In this document: piece after piece, positions 18,662-28,171 of the stretch
How the letters are laid out: each line of letters opens with the position of its first letter
Position numbering within the stretch: position 1 is the first letter of the stretch
Source: Beggiatoa leptomitoformis
GTDB lineage: Bacteria > Pseudomonadota > Gammaproteobacteria > Beggiatoales > Beggiatoaceae
Length of the DNA: 64,000 bases
NCBI RefSeq assembly: GCF_001305575.3
Contig: NZ_CP012373.2
Location: 3,110,261 to 3,174,260 of the forward strand
Direction of reading: 5' to 3'
Translations under genes and position numbers: made by a program
The notes under the pieces: model-generated
Told to the model about the DNA's origin: nothing
What the model saw: the letters and a program-made list of their open reading frames with translations, nothing else
The model's database searches: none

Positions 18662-19876
18662 TTATTCCCCATCTTCTTTAAATGGGGAATGTTCCCATAA
18701 ATCCGCCATATATGCTTCTATTGCTGGTGTTTCTTGGGTTAAAAAACGCTGTACGATATGGGTAAAACGCTCATCTGCCAGCCAGTGTGCTGACCATGTT
18801 GGTGTGGGCAGAAAACCGCGACTAATTTTATGTTCGCCTTGCGCACCCGCTTCAAAGCGAGTTAGTTTATTTTTAATACAATAATCAATGGTTTGGTAGT
18901 AGCATAGTTCAAAATGTAAGTGCGGAAAGTGTGCGCTACATCCCCAGTGTCTTCCGTAAAGTGTATGCGAGCCGCGTAGGTTAAATGCGCTGGCAACATA
19001 CTCATCCCCTAAACGTGCCATTACTAACACAATATTATCGGGCATTGTTTTACTAATCGTTTTAAAAAATGCGAGTGATAAGGTTGGCACGCCTGACTTA
19101 CGTTCAAACGTTGAGCTATAAAATGCGTGAAATTGTTCCCAGTGTGCATCGGTCGCTTGATGTCCATCTAATATTTCAATCGTAACGCCTGATTGTTGTG
19201 CTTCACGGCGTTCTTTTTTGATTTGTTTACGCCGCTTTGATGTTAGTTTGCTCAGAAAATCATCAAAATCTTGATAGTTTTCATTATCCCAATGAAATTG
19301 GCAACCTAAACGTGCCATTAGATGACGTTGTTTAATTAAGTAGTCGGTATCTGTGCTGTCAGTGAATAACACATGTAAGCCTGATACATTTAATTTTTTG
19401 GCTAATGCTAATGCACCATCAAGCAGTAAATCGGCGATAGTCTGCCATTCAACATCAGGTGCGACCAGTAAGCGCGCCCCTGTTGCAGGTGTGTATGGGG
19501 TAGCACAGACTAATTTGGGATAGTAGGGGTTTCCTGTCACTTTTTGATATGCATCTGCCCATGACCAATCAAAAACAAATTCGCCATAGGAATTCATTTT
19601 GATATATAAGGGCATTGCACCGATTAGTCGTTCTTCTGCATAAACTAATACATGAAAGGGTTGCCACCCATATTGATGTAAACAACCTTCTTCTTCTAAC
19701 GCAAGGAGAAATTCGTGGCGAACAAAGGGATTTTCCATACCACGCAATTGATTCCAATCCGTTGCAGAAACATCGGTGAGCGATTGGCTGTAGTTGATAA
19801 GCAGGGTATTGGGTATGTTCATAGTGGCTGACATCGTGGGGTTTGTCTTCACTATGGGGTTAAATGTGAGTGTCAC
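18662..19876 (-). CDS. FemAB-like / GNAT-fold acyltransferase family protein
   Basis: A protein of up to 404 residues belonging to the family once called peptidoglycan biosynthesis/recognition (FemAB-like, DUF482). Recognisable parts are NPFVRHEFLLALEEEGC near the N-terminus, GAMPLYIKMNSYGEFVFDWSWADA, the basic segment TSKRRKQIKKERREA, and the end GEHKISRGFLPTPTWSAHW. These are FemX/GNAT-like folds that probably use an aminoacyl or acyl donor; the substrate is not known. The first codon is a GTG; ATG codons at 19834 and 19822 are alternatives and none has a clear ribosome-binding site, so the N-terminus is uncertain by up to 18 residues. The gene stands alone, convergent with the Lys-rich protein gene. 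Confidence 0.75.
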   Translation of the reverse strand: MTLTFNPIVKTNPTMSATMNIPNTLLINYSQSLTDVSATDWNQLRGMENPFVRHEFLLALEEEGCLHQYGWQPFHVLVYAEERLIGAMPLYIKMNSYGEFVFDWSWADAYQKVTGNPYYPKLVCATPYTPATGARLLVAPDVEWQTIADLLLDGALALAKKLNVSGLHVLFTDSTDTDYLIKQRHLMARLGCQFHWDNENYQDFDDFLSKLTSKRRKQIKKERREAQQSGVTIEILDGHQATDAHWEQFHAFYSSTFERKSGVPTLSLAFFKTISKTMPDNIVLVMARLGDEYVASAFNLRGSHTLYGRHWGCSAHFPHLHFELCYYQTIDYCIKNKLTRFEAGAQGEHKISRGFLPTPTWSAHWLADERFTHIVQRFLTQETPAIEAYMADLWEHSPFKEDGE

Positions 19877-20033
19877 AATTGAGGGATTGATTTTTTTCGG
19901 ATTGATAAATCAAACAGTCGGTTTTTTGGGTTAAAAATTAGCCCTGAATAAGATAGCCAACAATTTTATTAAGTTGTTAGCTAATTCGGAACGATAATAG
20001 ATTTTGATGTTTGACGGCTTGTAGAAACATAAA

Positions 20034-20069
20034 CCACGGACAACACCGTTTTTAGCGGTGGTATCCGTG
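20034..20069 (-). terminator. Hairpin downstream of the coiled-coil/FGE-fold gene
   Basis: CCACGGA/TCCGTG forms the outer and CACCG/CGGTG the inner stem, 34 nt past the stop codon at 20103 on the minus strand. No clear T run follows on that strand, so it may be an mRNA 3' hairpin rather than an intrinsic terminator. Confidence 0.45.
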
Positions 20070-20102
20070 CGAATTTATTTGTTTATTTGCCTAGACGTGT
20101 TG

Positions 20103-21716
20103 TTAATTAACCCTGACGACACGAAAACCTATTGTATTGATTTTTGTACGGGAATTAAAGTTTTGTCGTCTGGCAACACGTAGGTCTGCTTCATATTGTT
20201 TGAATGAACCACCGCGTACCATACGCCGACTACAATCGCCGCCTTCCCAGTTTTGTCCATATTGGGGCGCACCTTGGTAGTCATTACGAAAGCAGGTCAT
20301 TGTCCATTCCATAACGTTACCAACTGTGTCGTAAATCCCAAAGGGATTGGGTTTGAAGATACCAACAGGTGCAGTTTGTTTGCCATCCCATTGGCTACCA
20401 CACCCGCCACAGTTAGCATATCCCTGTGTGATTTGATAACCCCACCAGAAACTCCCTGTTGTACTCGCCCGTGCGGCAAATTCCCATTCACGTTCACTAG
20501 GCAGACGATATTGATAGCCTGTTTGTTCTGTTAGCCATGTGGTGTAAGCAAGCGCATCTTCAAACGATACATTAATTACTGGGCGGTTACCGCGTCCCCA
20601 TTGATTATCATCAGCCGGTGTTCTATTGGTTGCTGAGGTAAATTGGTCATAGTCAGCAAAGCTGATTTCATAACGGCTAATGGCAAAAGGTGTTAAAACG
20701 ACCTTGTGTTGGGGGCGTTCTTCGCGGTTGATGGAGGAGTCGGAACTGCCCATCATAAAAGTCCCCCCCGGAAGCACGGCCATCGGTGGACCTTGAAAGC
20801 CATTTTTGAGTTTATCCCGTGTGAAGCTAATACTACTTAAATTAACGGGTTGTACTTCCTCAATTACGGGCTTACTGACGATAACGGGTTCTTTTTCTGG
20901 GCTTGTTTCTGTTGTGCTAACTACGGTTGTGGGTGGCTGTTGTACTTTTTTAAGGTTCGCAACGAGTGGCACGCTGTCTAGTAAAGGCGTTAGGAAAATA
21001 ATGACAACAAGAGCAATAAATAAAATAACAACAAGGGCTAACCCTAGCATAATTCCGATAATGCCACTTTTAGGACGAAAAGCGATACGAATTTTTTCTT
21101 TTTCAATCTCTTTTTGTTTTTCCATCAACGCCCGTGCTGTATCTCGTTGTACACGGAGCAGTTCTGCTTCTTTGACTGATTGTTGACGAATATTATCAAC
21201 TTCTTCTTGCAGACGGCGTTGTTCTTCTTCCTTCTTTTCTATCAGGCGGGTGAGTTCTTGTTGTAGCTTTTCGTCATTACTCCGTTTATCTTTATTTTTC
21301 TCCGCTTCTGCTTTGAGCTTGGCAAGCTCGGCTTTGGCACGTGAAAGTTGGTCGATTTGCGCACGGGTTTTCTGTTGCGCCGTTTCAATCCGTGCTATAC
21401 GGGCTTCCAACAGGGTTTTCTCGGCTTCAGCACGACGAAGTTGGTCAGTCGTTGATAGCGGAGAAACTGAGGGAATGAGTGCGGTGTCTGAATTAGGCGC
21501 GACTGCCTTAATCGTTGCTTCAGCTACTTTGTCTTTTTCTTGCAATTTAGCAATTGCGGCTTGCATCGCGCTGATTTGCGATACTAATTTTTGCGCTTCT
21601 TTTGCCTTACGTGCAGCTTCTACTGAGGAATCTGCCGTTTTAACTTCTGCTTGTAGTTTGTTATAACGCTTAATTAGTTTTTGCGCTTCAGCTTTGGCTT
21701 GATCGAGTGAAGACAC
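20103..21716 (-). CDS. Coiled-coil membrane protein with C-terminal FGE/SUMF1-fold domain
   Basis: A 537-residue protein in three parts. Residues 1 to about 215 are a Lys/Glu/Gln/Ala-rich coiled coil. One long membrane helix follows near 220-245 (GIIGIMLGLALVVILFIALVV). From about 305 to the end is a formylglycine-generating-enzyme-like domain: PGGTFMMGSSD, ISRYEISFADYDQF, YRLPSEREWEFAARA, VGNVMEWTMTC and IGFRVVRV. The two copper-binding cysteines of true FGE are absent from the LRVARRQNF region, so sulfatase activation is unlikely. With no N-terminal signal peptide the FGE-like domain would face the periplasm and the coiled coil the cytosol. The start codon is GTG. A second FGE-fold gene is at 55.6 kb. 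Confidence 0.8.
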   Translation of the reverse strand: MSSLDQAKAEAQKLIKRYNKLQAEVKTADSSVEAARKAKEAQKLVSQISAMQAAIAKLQEKDKVAEATIKAVAPNSDTALIPSVSPLSTTDQLRRAEAEKTLLEARIARIETAQQKTRAQIDQLSRAKAELAKLKAEAEKNKDKRSNDEKLQQELTRLIEKKEEEQRRLQEEVDNIRQQSVKEAELLRVQRDTARALMEKQKEIEKEKIRIAFRPKSGIIGIMLGLALVVILFIALVVIIFLTPLLDSVPLVANLKKVQQPPTTVVSTTETSPEKEPVIVSKPVIEEVQPVNLSSISFTRDKLKNGFQGPPMAVLPGGTFMMGSSDSSINREERPQHKVVLTPFAISRYEISFADYDQFTSATNRTPADDNQWGRGNRPVINVSFEDALAYTTWLTEQTGYQYRLPSEREWEFAARASTTGSFWWGYQITQGYANCGGCGSQWDGKQTAPVGIFKPNPFGIYDTVGNVMEWTMTCFRNDYQGAPQYGQNWEGGDCSRRMVRGGSFKQYEADLRVARRQNFNSRTKINTIGFRVVRVN

Positions 21717-21759
21717 AATCGGATTCTCTGTAGGTTAGGGTGAACGATAAATCTGAAAT

Positions 21760-21780
21760 ATTGGGGATTTATGCCCCAAT
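21760..21780 (-). terminator. Hairpin behind tldD
   Basis: ATTGGGG and CCCCAAT form a 7-bp stem with a 7-nt loop, 22 nt past the tldD stop on the minus strand. A second hairpin, GCGGAACAA/TTGTTCCGC at 21785-21818, overlaps the stop codon. Neither has a long T run. Confidence 0.4.
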
Positions 21781-21801
21781 GCTAGCGGAACAAGAAAGAG
21801 G

Positions 21802-23241
21802 TCACGTTTTTGTTCCGCCTACCGTTAGGCGATCAACGCGCAAGGTAGGCTGTCCTACACCAACAGGGATGCTTTGTCCGTCCTTACCACAGACACCCAC
21901 CCCACTGTCTAGCTTTAAATCATTACCAACCCGACTGACTTGTGTCAAGACATCCGCACCATTGCCAATCAGGGTCGCGCCTTTAACAGGACGGGTAATT
22001 TTTCCTTGTTCAATTAGATAGGCTTCACTGGCGGTAAAAACAAATTTGCCTGAGGTGATATCTACTTGCCCACCGCCAAAGTGTACAGCATATAAACCTT
22101 TGTCCACTGAGGCAATAATGTCGGCAGGATCGTCTTCCCCTGCGAGCATGTAGGTATTGGTCATGCGTGGCAGCGGTAAGCTTGTATAGGATTCACGCCG
22201 TCCATTGCCTGTACTAACAACACCCATTAATTTAGCATTGTGTTTATCTTGCATATAGCCTTGCAAAATCCCTTTTTCAATCAGGGTTGTACATTGGCTA
22301 GGTGTGCCTTCATCGTCAATGGTGAGTGAGCCTCGCCGGTCAACAAGTGTGCCATCATCAACGATAGTGCATAACGGGGATGCAACGGCTTGCCCTATTC
22401 GTCCTGAAAAGGCGGAAGTCCCTTTGCGGTTAAAATCGCCTTCTAAACCATGTCCAATGGCTTCGTGTAAAAGAACACCGGGCCAGCCTGCACTGAGGAT
22501 AACGGGCATTGTACCTGCGGGAGCTTCTATGGCTTCTAGGTTGACAAGCGCACGTCTAACGGCTTCTTTTACGTAGTTTAGGCCGTGTCCTGCATTGAAG
22601 TATTCGTAACCAAAACGTCCGCCGCCGCCCGCCCCACCTTGTTCACGCCTGCCATTTTCTTCTACCACAACATTTACATTTAAACGGACGAGGGGACGAA
22701 CATCGGCAGCGAGTGTGCCATCACTGGCAGCAACTAGAATAGTGCTGTACGCACCATGTAATGTCAGAATGACTTGTTTTACTCGGGGGTCTTCTTGGTG
22801 AGCTGCTTGGTTTAATGCGTTAAGTAAATTAACTTTCTCTGCGGCAGTGAGGCTATTTAAGGGGTTGATGGCTGAATAGTGGGGTGTTGCTACCGTTTTT
22901 CGCCACAGGCCTGCTTGTCCTGATTGTCCACGTTGTGCAATACAACGCGCGGTTTTTGCCGCTTCGCTCAGTGCGGACAATGTTAAATCATTGCTATATG
23001 CAAAACCCGTTTTTTCTCCACTAATGGCGCGGATGCCAACCCCTTGGGTAATGCTGTGGCTACCTTCTTTGACAATGCCTTCTTCTGATGCCCATGCTTC
23101 ACTATGACTACTCTGAAAGTATAAGTCGGCATAGTCAATGTGATAACCCAGTAAATCGGTTAGCACTTGGCTTATATCCGTTAGGCTTAAAGCGGTTGGG
23201 GTGAGTAGTTGTTCGGTAGCAAGGCTTAGGGCTGTTGACAT
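21802..23241 (-). CDS. tldD: TldD metalloprotease subunit
   Basis: A 479-residue TldD protein. The zinc motif HEAIGHG is at residues 259-265, followed by [16 protein letters not shown], typical of the family. TldD works with TldE/PmbA as a heterodimeric protease that degrades unfolded peptides and matures peptides such as microcin B17 and CcdA; no tldE is in this window. The start codon lies inside the last codons of the nitrilase-family gene (16-nt overlap), so the two are co-transcribed, a pairing common in gammaproteobacteria. Full length and intact. Confidence 0.93.
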   Translation of the reverse strand: MSTALSLATEQLLTPTALSLTDISQVLTDLLGYHIDYADLYFQSSHSEAWASEEGIVKEGSHSITQGVGIRAISGEKTGFAYSNDLTLSALSEAAKTARCIAQRGQSGQAGLWRKTVATPHYSAINPLNSLTAAEKVNLLNALNQAAHQEDPRVKQVILTLHGAYSTILVAASDGTLAADVRPLVRLNVNVVVEENGRREQGGAGGGGRFGYEYFNAGHGLNYVKEAVRRALVNLEAIEAPAGTMPVILSAGWPGVLLHEAIGHGLEGDFNRKGTSAFSGRIGQAVASPLCTIVDDGTLVDRRGSLTIDDEGTPSQCTTLIEKGILQGYMQDKHNAKLMGVVSTGNGRRESYTSLPLPRMTNTYMLAGEDDPADIIASVDKGLYAVHFGGGQVDITSGKFVFTASEAYLIEQGKITRPVKGATLIGNGADVLTQVSRVGNDLKLDSGVGVCGKDGQSIPVGVGQPTLRVDRLTVGGTKT

Positions 23242-24047
23242 GCGATTCTTTTGTGGTCTAGGGTTGGAAAATTACGCCGTATTGTCTGTAAATATGTTGG
23301 GTCAAGGTCTGCGTAGATGATGCCTGCCCCTTGTCCTAAACGGGAAAGTATATTTCCCCAAGGGTCGACAATCAGGCTATCGCCATACGTTTCGCGTCCA
23401 TTAGCATGAACACCGCCTTGATTCGGTGCAAGAACATAGCTTAGATTTTCAATTGCACGGGCGCGAACGAGAATTTCCCAATGTGCTTTCCCTGTCATTG
23501 CTGTAAAGGCTGAGGGTAAACTGATAATAGTCGCCCCTTGTGCAGTAAGGCAACGGAATAATTCAGGAAAACGAACATCATAACAGATGGCTAATCCGAT
23601 ACGTCCAAACGGTGTATCAACCACATTGGTGTTATGTCCTGCTTCAATGGTTCGTGATTCGCAATAGCTTTCTTCAGGACTTACCATGACATCAAAGAGG
23701 TGCATTTTATCATAACGTGCGACGCATTGACCGCTGTTATTCAATACTAAGCAGGCTGCACGAACTTTGTCGGGCGCATCCGCAACGAGTGGGATTGTGC
23801 CGCCAATCAACCAAACACCGTATTTAGTGGCTTGTGTGGCTAGGAAATCTTGTATGTGTCCTTGACCAAAAGATTCACGAATTTTTACTTTGTCAGTGTC
23901 ATGTTGTCCCATAAGGGCAAAATTTTCGGGCAGACTGACAAGTTCAGCCCCTTGGTCAGCCGCTTGGGCGATTAAACGCGCTGCCTCTTGTAAATTGGTG
24001 TTTACATCGGTAGTGGAAATCATCTGTAAAGCGGCGATACGGGTCAT
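23226..24047 (-). CDS. Nitrilase-superfamily carbon-nitrogen hydrolase (Nit1/YbeM-like)
   Basis: A 273-residue amidohydrolase with the full Glu-Lys-Cys catalytic triad: E41 in [10 protein letters not shown]114 in YDKMHLFDV and C155 in [11 protein letters not shown]. The sequence fits the branch that includes Nit1, a deaminated-glutathione amidase, which removes a damaged form of glutathione. Its position in front of tldD supports the housekeeping assignment. A good AAAGGA ribosome-binding site lies 6 nt before the ATG. It overlaps tldD by 16 nt. The exact substrate is inferred from family, not seen. Confidence 0.85.
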   Translation of the reverse strand: MTRIAALQMISTTDVNTNLQEAARLIAQAADQGAELVSLPENFALMGQHDTDKVKIRESFGQGHIQDFLATQATKYGVWLIGGTIPLVADAPDKVRAACLVLNNSGQCVARYDKMHLFDVMVSPEESYCESRTIEAGHNTNVVDTPFGRIGLAICYDVRFPELFRCLTAQGATIISLPSAFTAMTGKAHWEILVRARAIENLSYVLAPNQGGVHANGRETYGDSLIVDPWGNILSRLGQGAGIIYADLDPTYLQTIRRNFPTLDHKRIACQQP

Positions 24048-24132
24048 TATTCAGTCCTTTGAGTAAACCATTACGAGAAATACGCTTGTTATTTTAATTG
24101 AATATTAGGGGGCGTATCTGAAAAAAATCAAG

Positions 24133-24858
24133 TTATGTTGTTCGCCCTTCAATCAAGGCTTGTACTGTTGCTGCACAGTTTGCTATCTCTTCTTCTTGTG
24201 CGCAATATAACGGGGGATAAGCGGATAGTTGTACGCGACTACGGATAAATACCCCACGCACGGCATATCCCATTCCACGCACTCCTTTGATATAAACGGG
24301 ATAAATGGGGGTTGGTGTTTGGGTATGTTGTGCAAGCCAAAAAACGCCACGTTTTAGTTTACTGGGGAATTGTGAGGGTAGAACAAACCCACCTTGTGGA
24401 AAGATGGCAACTGCTTCACCTGCTTCTAGTGCTTGTAGTGCCGCTTTTAAGGCTTTTTCAGGTCGTCCTGTATAATCTACGGGAATACCCCCAATCAGCC
24501 GAAATAGCCATGTCAACCCAAAACGATGATATTGATGGGCATCTATTAGAAAGCGTAAGGGACGGTTAGTAATCGCATAGAGTAATAAGGGGTCTAAACC
24601 TGATACATGATTGGCGACAATTAGCACAGCCCCTTGGGGTGGAATGGCTAATAGTGGTGCGTCTAAACGGTGATAATAACGACAAAATAGACGATTAAGC
24701 CCATCTAAATAGTTTAGAAACCAGTTTCCCCAAGGCGTTCGATTTGCCAATCGACAAGCACGTAGGCAAAACCACCCACTGAAGACCACAATAATTAATA
24801 ACAAGCTTGTAGTTAATGTCATTAGCGTTTTATACAATGATGGGAAAGGCATTATCAT
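24133..24858 (-). CDS. PlsC-like 1-acylglycerol-3-phosphate acyltransferase
   Basis: A membrane-anchored acyltransferase of about 241 residues. An N-terminal helix (LTTSLLLIIVVFSGWFCL) precedes the acyltransferase domain with the catalytic NHxxxxD motif as NHVSGLD, and the glycerol-phosphate-binding block as AIFPQGGF in place of the usual FPEGTR. The Glu-to-Gln change in that block is unusual and could alter substrate choice. The role is probably phosphatidic acid synthesis or acylation of a related lysolipid. The frame can extend nine codons further to a TTG at 24885; I chose the ATG at 24858 because hydrophobic N-terminal sequence starts there. It is divergent from rdgB. Confidence 0.78.
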   Translation of the reverse strand: MIMPFPSLYKTLMTLTTSLLLIIVVFSGWFCLRACRLANRTPWGNWFLNYLDGLNRLFCRYYHRLDAPLLAIPPQGAVLIVANHVSGLDPLLLYAITNRPLRFLIDAHQYHRFGLTWLFRLIGGIPVDYTGRPEKALKAALQALEAGEAVAIFPQGGFVLPSQFPSKLKRGVFWLAQHTQTPTPIYPVYIKGVRGMGYAVRGVFIRSRVQLSAYPPLYCAQEEEIANCAATVQALIEGRTT

Positions 24859-24938
24859 TATGATTTGCTCGGCAACATTACACAAGTTTGTAACGTGCCT
24901 GCATAAGTGTGTTCACTCCAGCAAGAACAGTACCCACC

Positions 24939-25553
24939 ATGACGACCAAAACCATTATTTTAGCCAGTAACAATCAGGGAAAAATTCGGGAGTTTAATCA
25001 TTTACTCATCAACACGGATTTAGAGATTATCCCACAAAAAGACTTAGCCATTAATGACGTAGAGGAGACTGGCTTAAGTTTTGTGGAAAATGCCATTTTA
25101 AAAGCCCGTCATGCAGCACAACAAGGTGGATTCCCTGCTATTGCTGATGATTCAGGGATTGAGGTAGATGCCCTACACGGTGCGCCCGGTATTTATTCTG
25201 CCCGTTTTGCAGGACAAGGTGCGAGCGATACGGAGAATATAGCCTTATTGCTCTCCCGTTTAGCCGCCGTGCCTGAAGCACATCGTAGCGCACGTTATCA
25301 CTGTGTGATTGTTTACATGCGCCATGCAACAGACCCTATGCCGATTATTTGTCAAGGAACATGGGAAGGTAGCGTATTATATACCCCCAGAGGCACGCAG
25401 GGATTTGGCTATGACCCTGTTTTCTATGTTCCAACGCATCAATGTAGTGCTGCCGAATTACCTGCGGCGATTAAAAATCAACTAAGCCATCGGTCGCAAG
25501 CCTTGCAAGCCTTACAGTACATATTACAATCCATGTCTTATCCAAAAAACTAA
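24939..25553 (+). CDS. rdgB: RdgB/HAM1 non-canonical purine NTP pyrophosphatase
   Basis: A 204-residue enzyme that hydrolyses ITP, dITP and XTP to monophosphates and so keeps deaminated purines out of DNA and RNA. The start TIILASNNQGKIREFNHLL carries the SNNxGK substrate-binding motif; ADDSGIEVDALHGAPGIYSARF and GTQGFGYDPVF are the other signatures, and the end SHRSQALQAL is typical. I start at the ATG at 24939, which matches the family's short N-terminus; a GTG at 24909 would add ten residues. It is divergent from the acyltransferase gene, and avtA follows after 36 nt. Confidence 0.93.
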   Translation: MTTKTIILASNNQGKIREFNHLLINTDLEIIPQKDLAINDVEETGLSFVENAILKARHAAQQGGFPAIADDSGIEVDALHGAPGIYSARFAGQGASDTENIALLLSRLAAVPEAHRSARYHCVIVYMRHATDPMPIICQGTWEGSVLYTPRGTQGFGYDPVFYVPTHQCSAAELPAAIKNQLSHRSQALQALQYILQSMSYPKN

Positions 25554-25559
25554 CCTTCT

Positions 25560-25587
25560 TTCACCCTTCACCCTTCATCATTCACGA
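25560..25587 (+). repeat. Heptamer tandem repeat in front of avtA
   Basis: Four imperfect 7-nt units stand in register: TTCACCC, TTCACCC, TTCATCA, TTCACGA. They end two bases before the avtA ATG and occupy the place where its ribosome-binding site should be. Such short tandem repeats are known from cyanobacteria and filamentous sulfur bacteria. Confidence 0.75.
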
Positions 25588-25589
25588 CT

Positions 25590-26849
25590 ATGCAATTTTC
25601 CAATTTTGGTCAGAAATTCACAGCGCATTCAGGGATTTTACAATTAATGCGTGATTTGGGTACTTCTCAAGCAGATGGACGGGAAATGTTAATGCTTGGC
25701 GGTGGCAATCCTAGCCAAATTCCGCAAGTACAATTGCGTCTGCGAGAACGAATGGAGGAGATTTTAAAGCATGGCGATGAATTTGAAAGAATGTTGGGAA
25801 ATTATACTATTCCGCAAGGCTCTCTCACATTCAATAAAACCCTTGCGGTTTTATTACACCAAGAATATGGCTGGCAAGTGGATGAAAATAATATTGCACT
25901 AACCAATGGCAGTCAGACGGCTTTCTTTTATCTCATGAATTTATTTGCAGGAACTTATGCAACTGGTGAAAAAAAGAAAGTTTTATTGCCACTCGCTCCA
26001 GAATATTTAGGCTATAGCGATTTAGGGCTAGAAGCTGACATGTTTGTTGCGAATAAACCGTCTATTGAATTTTTGGATGAACATTTATTTAAGTATCATG
26101 TTAATTTTTCCGAATTAGCGATTACTGAAGAAATTGGTGCAATTTGTGTGTCCCGCCCAACCAATCCAACAGGCAATGTTTTAACTGATGATGAAATTAA
26201 ACAATTAGATATACTTGCCCGCCAACATAATATCCCTTTTATTATTGATGGCGCATACGGCACTCCTTTTCCAAATATCATTTTTAGTGACGCGACTCCC
26301 CTGTGGAACGAGAATATTATTCTCTGTTTAAGCCTTTCCAAACTAGGATTGCCTGCTGTGCGGACAGGGATAATTATTGCAAATACGCGGGTTATTCAAG
26401 CTATCAGCGCGTTAAATGCCATCGTGAGCCTTGCGCCTACCCATATCGGTGCGCATATCGTTGAGGAATGGATACATAATCGCCAAATTTTACGATTAAG
26501 CCAACAAGTGATTAAACCCTATTATTACAGTAAGATGGAAAACGCATTGCGTTGGCTGCATGAAGCCTTAGATGGATTAAGTTTTTACGTACATAAGCCT
26601 GAAGGTGCATTTTTTTTATGGCTATGGTTTAAAGAGCTGCCCATTACCAGCCAAATGCTTTATGAACGTTTAAAAGAGCGGGGCGTATTGGTTGTTGCGG
26701 GACATTACTTCTTTCCCGGTATTGCTGACGCAGATTGGAAACATCGTCATGAATGTATCCGCATTAACTATGCACAAACTGAATTTGTTGTAAAACAGGG
26801 GATTCAAATTATTGCGGAGGTTGTGAGAGAGGCGTATGCGGGAATATAA
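25590..26849 (+). CDS. avtA: Valine-pyruvate aminotransferase
   Basis: A 419-residue fold-type I PLP enzyme of the AvtA type, which transfers the amino group between valine/alanine and their keto acids. The start QFSNFGQKFTAHSGILQLM and the block MLGGGNPSQIPQV are specific to AvtA. The PLP-binding lysine is K251 in LSLSKLGLP, and SRPTNPTGNVLTD is the cofactor-ring segment. It lies 36 nt behind rdgB. The spacer consists of heptamer repeats and offers no ribosome-binding site, so translation may depend on coupling or be leaderless-like. Full length. Confidence 0.9.
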   Translation: MQFSNFGQKFTAHSGILQLMRDLGTSQADGREMLMLGGGNPSQIPQVQLRLRERMEEILKHGDEFERMLGNYTIPQGSLTFNKTLAVLLHQEYGWQVDENNIALTNGSQTAFFYLMNLFAGTYATGEKKKVLLPLAPEYLGYSDLGLEADMFVANKPSIEFLDEHLFKYHVNFSELAITEEIGAICVSRPTNPTGNVLTDDEIKQLDILARQHNIPFIIDGAYGTPFPNIIFSDATPLWNENIILCLSLSKLGLPAVRTGIIIANTRVIQAISALNAIVSLAPTHIGAHIVEEWIHNRQILRLSQQVIKPYYYSKMENALRWLHEALDGLSFYVHKPEGAFFLWLWFKELPITSQMLYERLKERGVLVVAGHYFFPGIADADWKHRHECIRINYAQTEFVVKQGIQIIAEVVREAYAGI

Positions 26850-26852
26850 CGG

Positions 26853-27107
26853 TTAAATCCAACTGGGGAATTTATCACTGGGTGGTTGTTCATCATCATC
26901 TTTCTTTTTTTCATCGGTAGTTTTGGTAGTTTCAGTAGTTGACGAGGATGATGTATCGTCAAGTGTAGAAGATACATCATCTTGTTCTTCCATCTGCTGA
27001 CTGTCGGAAATATCATCTTCTAACTCATAAAATGCACGTAACTGCATGATAAAAAATATGACACAACCCAATAAAATAATGAGTAGAAAAATAAAGTAGG
27101 TAAACAT
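26853..27107 (-). CDS. Small membrane protein with acidic disordered tail
   Basis: I do not recognise this 84-residue protein. Residues 2-22 form one membrane helix (FTYFIFLLIILLGCVIFFI). The rest is a hydrophilic, Asp/Ser/Thr/Glu-rich tail with TSSSSTTETTKTTDEKKKDDDE, probably disordered in the cytosol or periplasm. An AGGT sequence lies 8 nt before the ATG. It ends 3 nt from the avtA stop, convergent with it. Confidence 0.6.
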   Translation of the reverse strand: MFTYFIFLLIILLGCVIFFIMQLRAFYELEDDISDSQQMEEQDDVSSTLDDTSSSSTTETTKTTDEKKKDDDEQPPSDKFPSWI

Positions 27108-27274
27108 GAATATACCTGCAACTCAAAAGCTTGAATGAAGAGATCAAAAACACGTTTATATATTGCAATAGTCAGTTAATACTCAATAAACCACTTATAT
27201 TTCCTACCATTACAAAAATAAGGTGATTAAAACCCCTTTTATCTATCAACAATGCAATAAATTGTCTGTTATAG

Positions 27275-27574
27275 TTATTTTTTACCCGTTGGCTGGGCAA
27301 TTGCTTTAATTAAAATGGGTAATTTTTTATCCAAATACGTTTTTATATCTTGAACTGCTTCTTTAGTGATTTTTTTCAAGGTAATTTCTGACAACGCATT
27401 CCCACCCGCTTTTTGCAAGGTTGTTTGTAAACGGGCTTGAATAATATCCTCCATCTGCTGTTGAAAAGCCTTAACTTGCGCTTCATTCAACATGGGCGGT
27501 AAAACATTTTTTACCTCACGCCCCGCGACAACAATATCTTTCAAAACAGGTACGACAATTTTATCTTTGTGCAT
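27275..27574 (-). CDS. Hypothetical protein of 99 residues
   Basis: Not recognised. The protein is soluble and helical in pattern, with a Gln/Ala/Leu-rich amphipathic middle (QVKAFQQQMEDIIQARL) and a basic C-terminus. No signal peptide or cysteine. No strong ribosome-binding site precedes the ATG. It lies between holC and the small membrane protein gene on the same strand and could be at the end of the pepA-holC transcript. Base composition is like that of its neighbours, so I think it is real. Confidence 0.5.
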   Translation of the reverse strand: MHKDKIVVPVLKDIVVAGREVKNVLPPMLNEAQVKAFQQQMEDIIQARLQTTLQKAGGNALSEITLKKITKEAVQDIKTYLDKKLPILIKAIAQPTGKK

Positions 27575-27643
27575 AGTACGACTGTAGGGATTAACGAAAT
27601 GCTGGTTACAATGATATAAGGTATTACACCTATATGCTACGGC

Positions 27644-28171
27644 TTACTTAGAAATATCATGCGAATTTAATACAACCTGTTGTTCTCTATAAAAACGAAA
27701 CCGTTGCCGTCCTGCAATGCGTGCCGATTCTTCTGGGGCAACTAGCTCGGCAATTCGCTGGAATTGCGCAAAAAAATCGGGAACAGTTTCGGCTAAATTA
27801 ATTAACAAGGTTCGTGTTGACTGTGGCATCGTCCCATATCCAATCACGACGGGAAAATGCTGGCTTTTACCCTCACCATTTAAACAAAAAGTTTCTTCTT
27901 GTCCTGCTAACAATAAACTGTGTGGAATAAAACTATCAGGATTTACCACCCATAATAAACTATCTAATAGCTTGGCTTGCGCCTCCGTGTTTGCCAGAAC
28001 AAATATTTGATGCTTTTGTTGATAGGCTTTTTCAATTAAGCGACAAACAAACCGCTCTAAGGCTTGTACATAATGGGCATGAAAAATGTAGAAATCCACT
28101 TGAGTGGGAGAAGTGGGAAGCTCAGAGGATGAATTAAGTACGGTCACAATGAATATCCCAAAGAGATGCAC
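27644..28171 (-). CDS. holC: DNA polymerase III chi subunit
   Basis: A HolC protein of up to 175 residues. The family start VDFYIF follows about 25 codons after the first ATG. Further blocks are CRLIEKAYQQKHQIFVLANTE, LDSLLWVVNPDSFIPHSL and a FRFYREQ end. Chi links the clamp loader (through psi) to single-stranded-DNA-binding protein. The position behind pepA is conserved in gammaproteobacteria. The true start is uncertain: a GTG nearer VDFYIF is possible and would give the usual length of about 150 residues. Low sequence conservation is normal for this subunit. Confidence 0.82.
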   Translation of the reverse strand: MHLFGIFIVTVLNSSSELPTSPTQVDFYIFHAHYVQALERFVCRLIEKAYQQKHQIFVLANTEAQAKLLDSLLWVVNPDSFIPHSLLLAGQEETFCLNGEGKSQHFPVVIGYGTMPQSTRTLLINLAETVPDFFAQFQRIAELVAPEESARIAGRQRFRFYREQQVVLNSHDISK

